Origin: CAYJEO01 sp044432805
GTDB taxonomy: Bacteria > Bacillota_I > Bacilli_A > RF39 > UBA660
Length of the DNA stretch: 11,850 nt
Direction of reading: 5' to 3'
NCBI GenBank assembly: GCA_044432805.1
Contig: JAWXUI010000034.1
Span: forward strand, 1-11,850
In this document: positions 1 to 6,098 of the stretch, piece by piece
How the letters are laid out: every line of letters starts with the position of its first letter
Numbering within the stretch: position 1 is the first letter of the stretch
Program-made: the position numbers and the translations under genes
The notes under the pieces: generated by a model
Databases searched by the model: none
What the model saw: only the letters and a program-made list of their open reading frames with translations
Told to the model about the DNA's origin: nothing

Positions 1-435
1 ATATTTTACACCATTCGGAATATTTATGCTTGTTAGGGATGTACATCCTTCAAATGTAGAGTCACCAAAATAAGTGACACTATCTGGAATACTTATACTT
101 GTTAAAGATGTGCAATCTTTAAATGCAGAAGATATTATTGTAGTTACACTATTTGGTATTTCTATACTTGTTAAATATACACTTCCTTCAAACGCTGATT
201 CACCTATATATTTTATGTAATAAGTTTTATCTGATAGTTTTACTGTACTAGGTATCTCTATTTCAGTTATAGTAACATCATCACTAGCTAAATAATTTGT
301 AATACGAATGTTCCACAAATCAATAAATTCGTACTCATATAAACTTAGATCAGTATCTTTATCTCCACATCCGCTTAATGCAAATGCACTTATAAATAAA
401 ACAAAGATTACAACTATACCTTTTAATTTCTTCAT
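1..435 (-). CDS. BspA-like leucine-rich repeat lipoprotein, 5' part (runs off the left edge)
   Basis: Seen: an open frame from the ATG at 435 to base 1 (145 codons, no stop). It starts MKKLKGIVVIFVLFISAFAL and continues into a lipobox L20-S21-G22-C23, so it is a predicted lipoprotein lipidated on Cys23. Residues 24-76 form a linker. Three consecutive 23-residue repeats follow (77-99, 100-122, 123-145) of the form xxxSAFxxCTSLTSIxIPxSVTx. These are the LRR_5 / BspA-like repeats common in secreted proteins of gut Firmicutes and Tenericutes. The family usually mediates surface binding. More repeats probably follow outside the window. A weak purine-rich SD region (GAAAGAAG) precedes the ATG. It is on the same strand as the helicase upstream but is separated from it by 74 bases with a plausible promoter. 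It may be a host gene flanking the element or element cargo; the sequence does not decide this. Confidence 0.9.
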   Translation of the reverse strand, partial: MKKLKGIVVIFVLFISAFALSGCGDKDTDLSLYEYEFIDLWNIRITNYLASDDVTITEIEIPSTVKLSDKTYYIKYIGESAFEGSVYLTSIEIPNSVTTIISSAFKDCTSLTSISIPDSVTYFGDSTFEGCTSLTSINIPNGVKY

Positions 436-469
436 ATATTCACACTTCTTTCTTTAAAACATTAAATTT

Positions 470-498
470 ATTTTACAATAAAATGTGTTAAATAACAA
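470..498 (-). promoter_or_regulatory. Candidate promoter of the LRR lipoprotein gene
   Basis: On the minus strand TTGTTA (493-498) is followed by a 17-base spacer and TAAAAT (470-475), a good fit to a sigma-70/sigma-A promoter. The predicted transcription start lies about 25-30 bases before the ATG at 435. A 10-base direct repeat, ACAATAAAAT on the plus strand (475-484 and 495-504, 20 bases apart), overlaps both elements. The region is very AT-rich, so chance matches are likely. Confidence 0.4.
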
Positions 499-509
499 TA
501 AAATTTGTT

Positions 510-2360
510 TTATTTTGTAATGTATTTTTGATTTAGCAGTTCTTTATTAGAATATTGTTTTACATCTGCTTCGTTAATGAAATAAGATGGTAGTAGATTT
601 TTCTTTTTACCGTAGATTAGTTGTGTTATTGAGTAGGAGATGTATAGTGCTTCTTTTGCTCTTGTCATTGCTACATAGAATAGTCTTCTTTCTTCTTGTA
701 TTTCTGATTTAGATAGATTTTTAGGTGGCATGATTCCTTCATTTACTCCTATGATGAATACTATTTTAAATTCTAGTCCTTTTGCTCTGTGTACTGTCAT
801 TAATTGTACTTGATCTTTTGATGTTGTTTTTTCTTCTTGGTCTAGTAATAGATTTGATAAGAATACTTCTATTGGTAGTTCTGAATTGATTAGTAGGTCT
901 TTGAATGCTGTTATTTTATTGTTTATATCTTCTTTATTTTTTTTATTGTAAATATATTCATCTATTTTTAAGATTCTTTTTACTTCTAGGAAGAACTGTT
1001 CTTTTGTTAGGGTGTAAAGATTAAGTGATAGTTTTGTTAGTTCTCTTCCAAATTGATTTAAATTTGCATTATCACATTTCATAAGTGATCCATAGAGTGT
1101 GTTATTACTTTGCTTATGGTAACTCTTGAATGCTAGGAAGTCTTTTGCTTCTGTTAGCATTAATGGTATGTAGTTTATTTTTTCTAGTGATAATATATCT
1201 TCTGGATTTATCATTAGTTTATAAAATGATATTATTGCTTGTACTTCTTCAGTTGTTAGTAGTGATGATGCTCTATATACATTGTAATTTATATTTAATT
1301 TTTTAAGTTCTAATTCCATTGGGAATGATTGATAGTTATTTCTATATAGGATTGCTATTTGATAAGGTTCAATTCCTTTTTCAATAAGTTTTTTTATAGT
1401 ATTTGAAATATATTTAGCTTCATCTTCAAAGTTATCATATTCTTTTAGATTAATAGGTATATTGTTTTGATTTTTGGAAAATAGATTTTTTTGTTCTCTA
1501 TCGTTATTATGTTGAATTAACTTATTAGCTGATTCTAATATATTTGTACTACAACGGTAGTTTTGGTTTAGGACGATTATTTTATCGGCACTATCTTTAA
1601 AATCGTTTAAAAGGTCAATATTAGAGTTTCTAAATGTGTATATTAATTGGTCATCATCACCTACTAAGAATATTTGTGAGTTATTGTGTTTTAAAACGTT
1701 TATAAGGTCATATTGGATTTGATTTGTATCTTGGCACTCATCAATTAAAATATAATCATATTTATCGATAAACTGTTTTACATATGAATCATCTAATGTT
1801 GTTAGTTTTATGTAAAGAGGTATCATATCATCAAAATCAACATAGTTATGTTTTATTAATGTTTGTTGATACTTTTGATATACTTGGTTTATTAATATAT
1901 CTTGCTCTGTTGAATATTTAGTTATTGTATAATTTTTTATTTCAGATATTGCTTTTATAAAAAATTTTTGATTATAGTCTATTTTTAATTCTTTTACTAT
2001 TTCAGAGATTAATTTAACTTTATCTATTTCATCAACAATAGTTGGTGTTTTAGTAAATCCTAAATGTTCTGATAAATATAACACTAATGAAAATGTGAAT
2101 GAATGAAATGTTGAGATATTTACATTTGTTTCTTTTCCAACTAATTGATTTACTCTGTATTTCATTTCTCTTGCTGCTTTGTTTGTAAATGTAAATGCTA
2201 TGATTTTTGATTCTGGGATATTTTTGTCTAGTAAGTATTTTATTTTAGTTGTTAATACTCTTGTTTTACCACTCCCAGCACCAGCCAAGACTAAAATTCT
2301 TTTAGACATGTCTGTTACTGCTTCGTATTGATTGTTATTTAAATATTTTAAGTATTCCAT
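510..2360 (-). CDS. UvrD/PcrA-type superfamily 1 DNA helicase
   Basis: This is an ATP-dependent 3'-5' DNA helicase of the UvrD/Rep/PcrA family. The SF1A motifs are all present in order: Q motif LNNNQYEAV (7-15), Walker A AGAGSGKT (26-33), motif Ia FTFTNKAAREM (56-66), the family signature YVDFDD (173-178), motif II DECQD (207-211), motif III GDDDQLIYTFR (234-244), motif IV NYRC (267-270), motif V MTVHRAKGLEF (521-531) and motif VI EERRLFYVAMTRAKE (556-570). At 616 aa it is about 100 residues shorter than typical PcrA and ends soon after motif VI, so it appears to lack the C-terminal extension. Motif III has L and T where QSIYRFR is usual. A strong SD (AAGGAG) lies inside the last codons of the upstream 87-aa gene, and only 2 bases separate the genes, so they are co-transcribed and probably coupled. 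Because it lies in the rep operon, it probably unwinds DNA during rolling-circle replication, as host PcrA does for pT181. A host repair role is less likely given the context. Confidence 0.93.
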   Translation of the reverse strand: MEYLKYLNNNQYEAVTDMSKRILVLAGAGSGKTRVLTTKIKYLLDKNIPESKIIAFTFTNKAAREMKYRVNQLVGKETNVNISTFHSFTFSLVLYLSEHLGFTKTPTIVDEIDKVKLISEIVKELKIDYNQKFFIKAISEIKNYTITKYSTEQDILINQVYQKYQQTLIKHNYVDFDDMIPLYIKLTTLDDSYVKQFIDKYDYILIDECQDTNQIQYDLINVLKHNNSQIFLVGDDDQLIYTFRNSNIDLLNDFKDSADKIIVLNQNYRCSTNILESANKLIQHNNDREQKNLFSKNQNNIPINLKEYDNFEDEAKYISNTIKKLIEKGIEPYQIAILYRNNYQSFPMELELKKLNINYNVYRASSLLTTEEVQAIISFYKLMINPEDILSLEKINYIPLMLTEAKDFLAFKSYHKQSNNTLYGSLMKCDNANLNQFGRELTKLSLNLYTLTKEQFFLEVKRILKIDEYIYNKKNKEDINNKITAFKDLLINSELPIEVFLSNLLLDQEEKTTSKDQVQLMTVHRAKGLEFKIVFIIGVNEGIMPPKNLSKSEIQEERRLFYVAMTRAKEALYISYSITQLIYGKKKNLLPSYFINEADVKQYSNKELLNQKYITK

Positions 2361-2362
2361 AA

Positions 2363-2626
2363 TTATTCTCCTTCGATGAATTTGATAATACTTTGTTCTA
2401 AAGAATTATCTTTTAGTGTTTCTTTTGAAATGTAGTTTAAAAGATTTTCAATATTGATATCTGCTGATAAGTAAATTGGTTCAAGTTCTGGTTTAGACAG
2501 CAGATAAGAATATATAAAATCTGGGATTCTTTTAATTAAAAGATTATTATACTTATAATAAACTCTAATTCTTAAGTATTCTTTATCAGTCATGTTAAAA
2601 AGGCATTTCTCTTTCTTGAACTTCAT
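2363..2626 (-). CDS. Small protein of unknown function between rep and helicase
   Basis: I do not recognise a family. The longest frame encodes 87 aa from an ATG inside the 3' end of rep (32-base overlap). A second ATG at 2593, which gives 76 aa starting MTDKEYLRIRVYYKY, lies one base after the rep stop (TAACATG) and is the better start if translation is coupled by termination and reinitiation. Neither start has a clear SD. The N-terminal half is basic and rich in Tyr and Ile; the C-terminal half is acidic and ends FIEGE. There is no signal peptide or membrane segment. Its place between a rolling-circle initiator and a helicase, with tight spacing on both sides, suggests a replication accessory such as a Rep-helicase adaptor or a DNA-binding protein. 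That role is inferred from position only. Confidence 0.7.
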   Translation of the reverse strand: MKFKKEKCLFNMTDKEYLRIRVYYKYNNLLIKRIPDFIYSYLLSKPELEPIYLSADINIENLLNYISKETLKDNSLEQSIIKFIEGE

Positions 2627-3719
2627 TAAAGAATTCTATTTGTAATTTTTCTAGTTCATCATCTGTTAGTACAGGTTGTCCTAGTTCAATTAAATATTTA
2701 TTTAATTTATAAAACTTTTCTTTTTTTAATTCTGAGTGTTTATACATTTCTCTAAAAACTTCAGTAATAAATAAATTTTTATCTTTTTTTAATATTAAGT
2801 ATTTAATTAGTAGAATAAACATTCCTTTAGGAGCTGCATATTCATAATGCTTTTCATAATCTGCATATACTTTGTCTCTTGATTTCAATGTACCTTTTTC
2901 TACATTATTCAAAAACTCTAACCAGCTAGAATCAGTATCAACTTTTTTTTGATCTTCTACACTGTAATTATTATCTTCTTTTATATCAAGTACTCTGTAT
3001 AGCTGTTCTTGTGTTAGTTGTAATAAATTAAAACCTGTATAATTTTCTTCATCATCATATTCAACTAATAATTTTTCTGCAATTGCTTGTGCTTTATCTC
3101 TACGAAATCTGATTTCATATCTAACCCAGTAATCCTCTTCAATTATTTGCTTTGATTTTAATAGTTGTCTTTTTTTATCATAGATTGATAATTGTACAGG
3201 AGAGTTATTAGAACCAAACTGAATTGTTAGACCATTTTCTAAAGTTCCCATAGGAGTTGGTTTTGATATGAATGTTGAAGTATAAAATTTATTTAATACT
3301 TTATTGTACAAATATTCATTTGTAATAGCTTCTCCACTAAAATCATCTATAGCAATATCGATTCTTTTAAATACTCCATTTAATTCTGTTATGAAATAAA
3401 ATAGATCAGACCATTTTTTATCTTTGTTTCTTTTTTCAAATTCTCTACATCCTTGTCCTTTCATTTCTAATTGACAAGTTTTATATCCTGAATTATTTAC
3501 CGCCCCAGCAAGTCTCAATATAATATTATCTGCAAGAGTATACTGATATTTAAATCGGTTAGTAGTGTAGTCATCTCTGTGCATTTCATAGTTCTCGACA
3601 TTGAGAAATTTAGCGACCATAATTAGTACATCTTCTTGGACTTTTCTCTCTGAATCATCCCCTTGCACAAAAAGTGGAAATGTTGCAGACAAATAGTCGA
3701 ATTTTACTTCTAAATTCAT
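2595..3719 (-). CDS. Rolling-circle replication initiator, Rep_trans (pT181 RepC-like) family
   Basis: This is a predicted nicking-joining initiator that starts rolling-circle replication at a hairpin origin through a tyrosyl-DNA link. Family landmarks of Rep_trans (PF02486) appear in order: FDYLSATFP (7-15), KGQGCREFE (87-95), RIDIAIDD (119-126, the probable metal-binding strand), IQFGS then SIYDKK (166-183, with Tyr180 the likely nucleophile by analogy with Tyr188/191 of RepD/RepC) and YWVRYEIRFRRDKA (197-210). The C-terminal region (about 220-374) is helical and charged and probably holds DNA-contact and helicase-contact surfaces. The length (374 aa) is close to pT181-family Reps (about 310-320) and to inovirus or ICE initiators of this superfamily. 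Its ATG has a good SD (AGAAAGGA, 3729-3736). The hairpin at 3739-3866 lies immediately upstream. The same fold also serves as the relaxase of some ICEs (NicK/MobT), so conjugative transfer cannot be excluded. Confidence 0.88.
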   Translation of the reverse strand: MNLEVKFDYLSATFPLFVQGDDSERKVQEDVLIMVAKFLNVENYEMHRDDYTTNRFKYQYTLADNIILRLAGAVNNSGYKTCQLEMKGQGCREFEKRNKDKKWSDLFYFITELNGVFKRIDIAIDDFSGEAITNEYLYNKVLNKFYTSTFISKPTPMGTLENGLTIQFGSNNSPVQLSIYDKKRQLLKSKQIIEEDYWVRYEIRFRRDKAQAIAEKLLVEYDDEENYTGFNLLQLTQEQLYRVLDIKEDNNYSVEDQKKVDTDSSWLEFLNNVEKGTLKSRDKVYADYEKHYEYAAPKGMFILLIKYLILKKDKNLFITEVFREMYKHSELKKEKFYKLNKYLIELGQPVLTDDELEKLQIEFFNEVQEREMPF

Positions 3720-3736
3720 TTTATTTTTTCCTTTCT
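3717..3736 (-). promoter_or_regulatory. SD and leader of rep, nearly identical to the leader at 11360-11380
   Basis: The minus strand reads AGAAAGGAAAAAATAAAATG, ending in the rep start codon. The leader of the 1140-aa gene is the same except for one extra A. The SD core is AAAGGA. The match supports both start choices and may reflect shared translational control. Confidence 0.7.
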
Positions 3737-3738
3737 AA

Positions 3739-3866
3739 AATATTAGCAAATTACTGAAATTTCCGACTTCACTCCCCACGCGACGGGCTATTAGTATACG
3801 CCCGTCTCGCGTTGGGGTTTTCGTGAAGTTTTCCGGAAATTTCTAAGTAATTTTTTTGCTAATATT
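3739..3866 (-). other. Putative rolling-circle origin: 128-bp imperfect hairpin
   Basis: A long inverted repeat folds around an 11-base loop. Paired blocks, from outside in, are AATATTAGCA (3739-3748) with 3857-3866; AAATTACT (3748-3755) with 3846-3853; GAAATTTCCG (3756-3765) with 3834-3843; ACTTCAC (3766-3772) with 3823-3829; CCCCACGCG (3774-3782) with 3808-3817, one base bulged; and ACGGGC (3783-3788) with GCCCGT (3800-3805). The loop is 3789-3799. The core is strikingly GC-rich in AT-rich DNA. On the minus strand the loop region reads GGGC-GTATACTAATA-GCCC. As I recall it, the pT181 nick hairpin has TACTCT/AATAGCC between GC arms, so CTAATAGCC is shared and the cut would fall between T and A. 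It lies directly upstream of rep, and the nicked strand would be the coding strand. It may also act as a packaging signal, as intergenic hairpins do in filamentous phages. It has no T-run in either direction, so it is not a standard terminator. Confidence 0.8.
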
Positions 3867-4047
3867 CTTTATAATATTTATATAATTTAAAGATGGTTAT
3901 TTTTCTTTAAAAAGTTGTTTTTCTTGGTAAATCAGTAGTATATATCTAAGTAAGTTTTTAACGTGATGTTTGTCTTTAATAGGGTTAATCTAAATAGGAT
4001 AATTATATATAGTTAATTGTGGGTTGTGGTGTTGGCTGTATGTTGTT
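3867..4047. other. Non-coding remainder of the ATPase-rep intergenic region
   Basis: Together with the hairpin this makes a 328-base gene-free stretch. Minus-strand frames lack a usable start, and I see no RNA gene. The part next to the hairpin (3867-3900) is almost pure A/T and probably contains the rep promoter, but no -35/-10 pair stands out. The part next to the ATPase stop (4016-4045) is G/T-rich on the plus strand and has no stable hairpin, so no terminator can be assigned to the ATPase operon. Confidence 0.5.
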
Positions 4048-5922
4048 TTATGTTTCATCTTTCTTGTCTATATCTTGATTTAGTTTTTGATAAAATTTTG
4101 AGTTGCATTTAGCTAATTCTTCCATTGAAGGTGAAAGAGTTGTAAATGTTGGTAAGTCTTTGAAGTTAGCATTCTTCTTTTGTTTGTATGCATATGATAA
4201 ATAAGTTGAATCATATATTCTTTGATTTTTGTGTGTTAGGTCTGTTACATTAATTCTAAATGTTTCGTTATACCCAAGTTTAACATCATCTTCTGTTGAT
4301 ATTATTGTTTTAAGTTTAAAGTATTCATACCTTGAAAACCATTTGATCATTCTCGATAAATTATATGCAGCTGTTCTTAAAAAACTATACAATAGTGTAT
4401 AGTCATTTCTTTTATAATTAGCAATACTCATTCTTTTAGAAAATCGTGTAACAAAGCCTTTATTAGTTTCGTACTCTACTACTTTCCTATTGATGAAGTT
4501 ATAAAATCTTTTGATTGGAAGGTAGTATAAATTCAGGAGTAATGGATAAGCTTTTTTATTCTTTTTAATAGTAATAAAATTTTCAGCATTTCCCCTAATC
4601 CTTAGTGGTACTTGATCCTTTAATTGATAATCAACAAATATCTTAGCATTTCTTTTAAGATCATGAGATACAGTCGAAAAGAATGTTGCTGCTCCATCTT
4701 CTCCTACTAACTTTTTATCATCATGTGAATTGTATTCTTTATCAAATTCAGATAATGATATTACAATATATTCTTCTAATGGATAAGTATCTGTTTTCTT
4801 ATTCTTTCTTAAATAATCAAAGTTGAATATTTTGGAATACTCTTCATATATAGGTGAATAAATTGCATAATTTGAAATAAGTAATGTACCTCTATCTATA
4901 TATAATGCTCTTGTTTTTGTATATTCATCATACTCTTCAAATAGATGAGGAAATTCTCTAACTTCAGCAAAGTTCACTTCAGGATAAATATATTCATAAT
5001 CTCTTGTTTTTTGTTCTAATATTTCAATATAATTTTCTTCTGTAGCAAGAGATAGTGAAACGTTTAAAAGAGTTTTACCTGTTCCAGGCAAACCGTTTAT
5101 AAACGTTGTTTGAGTAAGCTGATTTAGTGATATTTGTTTTAATTGATAATGATTCTTATATAATTTAGATTCTGCTTCTTTTTTAGCTTTTAAAAATAGT
5201 AAGAACGGTAAGAATGGAATTATGTATTTGAAGTATTTAAGTTTAGGAAATACAAATATTATTACTGTCTTTACAATAGGTGATACTACTTCTACTGTGT
5301 TAAATGATAATGAGTTAATTATATAAGACAGTAAAAATATTAGAATTTCAACAAGTAGTACAAATAAGTAACCATTACCTATAAGTGTTGCTAATATAAA
5401 TAAGGCAACAATTTTTCTATTTGTATATAGAAATTTCTTAATACTTGAAATGGTCGTTTTTACAATGTATAGTAATTTTCTGCAAACTTCATTAATATTG
5501 AAAATTATTTTTACAGTAAATGTATGTTTTATAGTTAAGTTAGTTCTGTTGATTGACTCTTTAGCGAATATATATCCAATAATAATGAAGTTAAAACCAA
5601 TGTTAATAGTGAATAATATACCTAGTGTCAAATATGATAATATCTTCGATAATATCAATAAAGATGATTCTAAAAAACTTTCAAAGGATATAAATGATGA
5701 TAAAAAATTATTAGTTGTTTCTTCTAGTGATCCTATGAAGTCATCTACTACTGTGTTATTTTTATCTACATATATATCAAAAAAAGTTTTAATTTTTTCA
5801 GATGAGAATACTTCTTTAATTCTGTTAATACCATAAGAGAAATTATTTAAATTAAATAATATCAGTGTAGCAATTAATGCTACAACTGATACTATTGTAA
5901 TTATTACAATTCTTTTCTTCAT
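4048..5922 (-). CDS. Membrane-anchored Zot/pI-like ATPase (predicted virion assembly/extrusion motor)
   Basis: Seen: a 624-aa protein with an N-terminal membrane region (about 1-245). It has hydrophobic stretches near 4-24, 87-120, 168-203 and 212-244, so roughly four to six spans. A cytoplasmic P-loop domain follows. Walker A is GLPGTGKT (277-284) and a Walker B-like strand is YIVISLSEFD (385-394). Next comes SHDLKR..IFVDYQLKDQVPLRIR (419-443), matching the Zot/pI and HerA-FtsK pattern of a helix, a strand ending in Gln (Q433 here) and a basic R-x-R. Zot-family proteins (filamentous phage pI) use ATP to thread single-stranded phage DNA through the inner membrane while coat proteins assemble. 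The domain order is unusual: classical pI/Zot has the ATPase first and a single span after it, whereas here the spans precede it. Start: the ATG overlaps the stop of the 58-aa gene (TAATG) and has only a weak SD, so translation is probably coupled. The alternative is a DNA-transfer coupling ATPase (VirD4/TcpA-like), which also has N-terminal spans. Confidence 0.72.
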   Translation of the reverse strand: MKKRIVIITIVSVVALIATLILFNLNNFSYGINRIKEVFSSEKIKTFFDIYVDKNNTVVDDFIGSLEETTNNFLSSFISFESFLESSLLILSKILSYLTLGILFTINIGFNFIIIGYIFAKESINRTNLTIKHTFTVKIIFNINEVCRKLLYIVKTTISSIKKFLYTNRKIVALFILATLIGNGYLFVLLVEILIFLLSYIINSLSFNTVEVVSPIVKTVIIFVFPKLKYFKYIIPFLPFLLFLKAKKEAESKLYKNHYQLKQISLNQLTQTTFINGLPGTGKTLLNVSLSLATEENYIEILEQKTRDYEYIYPEVNFAEVREFPHLFEEYDEYTKTRALYIDRGTLLISNYAIYSPIYEEYSKIFNFDYLRKNKKTDTYPLEEYIVISLSEFDKEYNSHDDKKLVGEDGAATFFSTVSHDLKRNAKIFVDYQLKDQVPLRIRGNAENFITIKKNKKAYPLLLNLYYLPIKRFYNFINRKVVEYETNKGFVTRFSKRMSIANYKRNDYTLLYSFLRTAAYNLSRMIKWFSRYEYFKLKTIISTEDDVKLGYNETFRINVTDLTHKNQRIYDSTYLSYAYKQKKNANFKDLPTFTTLSPSMEELAKCNSKFYQKLNQDIDKKDET

Positions 5923-6098
5923 TAAAACAAGAATCCTATTATTAATTTAATTATTGCTATTACTATTTTAATTATCTTTATTATTATGAATAATGATATT
6001 AGTATAACAATACATTTAATTATTGGGTTTGTTTCTATTAGGTCAAAAATTGTATCAAAGCTGATTGTGAATAAGAAATTAGTGATGATATAAATCAC
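5922..6098 (-). CDS. 58-aa hydrophobic membrane protein (possible pVI-like minor coat protein)
   Basis: Too short for routine gene calling but well supported. It starts with GTG at 6098, overlapping the upstream stop (GTGA, 4 bases), with GGAG 7 bases before it. It ends TAA at 5922-5924, where its last A is the first base of the downstream ATG (TAATG). The protein begins MIYIITNFLFTISFDTIFDL, has a short polar stretch (ETNP, 22-25) and then a nearly continuous Ile/Leu/Val segment (about 29-57) with four spaced lysines (K41, K44, K51 and K28 at its edge), ending GFLF. Two hydrophobic segments and no signal-peptide cleavage site are apparent. Small hydrophobic proteins at this place, between the adsorption protein and the ATPase, are a hallmark of filamentous phages (gVI between gIII and gI; pVI is about 112 aa). 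Assignment as a virion end-cap or minor coat protein is inferred from position and composition. Confidence 0.8.
   Translation of the reverse strand: MIYIITNFLFTISFDTIFDLIETNPIIKCIVILISLFIIIKIIKIVIAIIKLIIGFLF

Noticed and set aside
497..514. Inverted AATAAAA / TTTTATT as terminator of the helicase gene
   Set aside because: The 7-bp stem is pure A/T with a 4-base loop and overlaps the helicase stop; it is too weak to call.
3739..3866. The hairpin as a transcription terminator or CRESS-DNA virus origin
   Set aside because: There is no T-run on either side, and the loop does not carry the canonical TAATATTAC. The adjacent Rep is of the Rep_trans type, not the HUH-helicase CRESS type.
4016..4045. 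G/T-rich stretch as a G-quadruplex or regulatory RNA
   Set aside because: It has only one run of three Gs and no stable stem.
5450..5836. Plus-strand open frame of 128 codons
   Set aside because: It lies entirely antisense to the membrane region of the ATPase; its hydrophobic, low-complexity translation is the expected shadow of AT-rich coding DNA, and it has no SD.
6095..6097. TGA read as tryptophan (Mycoplasma-type code)
   Set aside because: TGA here overlaps a well-placed GTG start, and long genes use TGG for all their tryptophans, so TGA is a stop.
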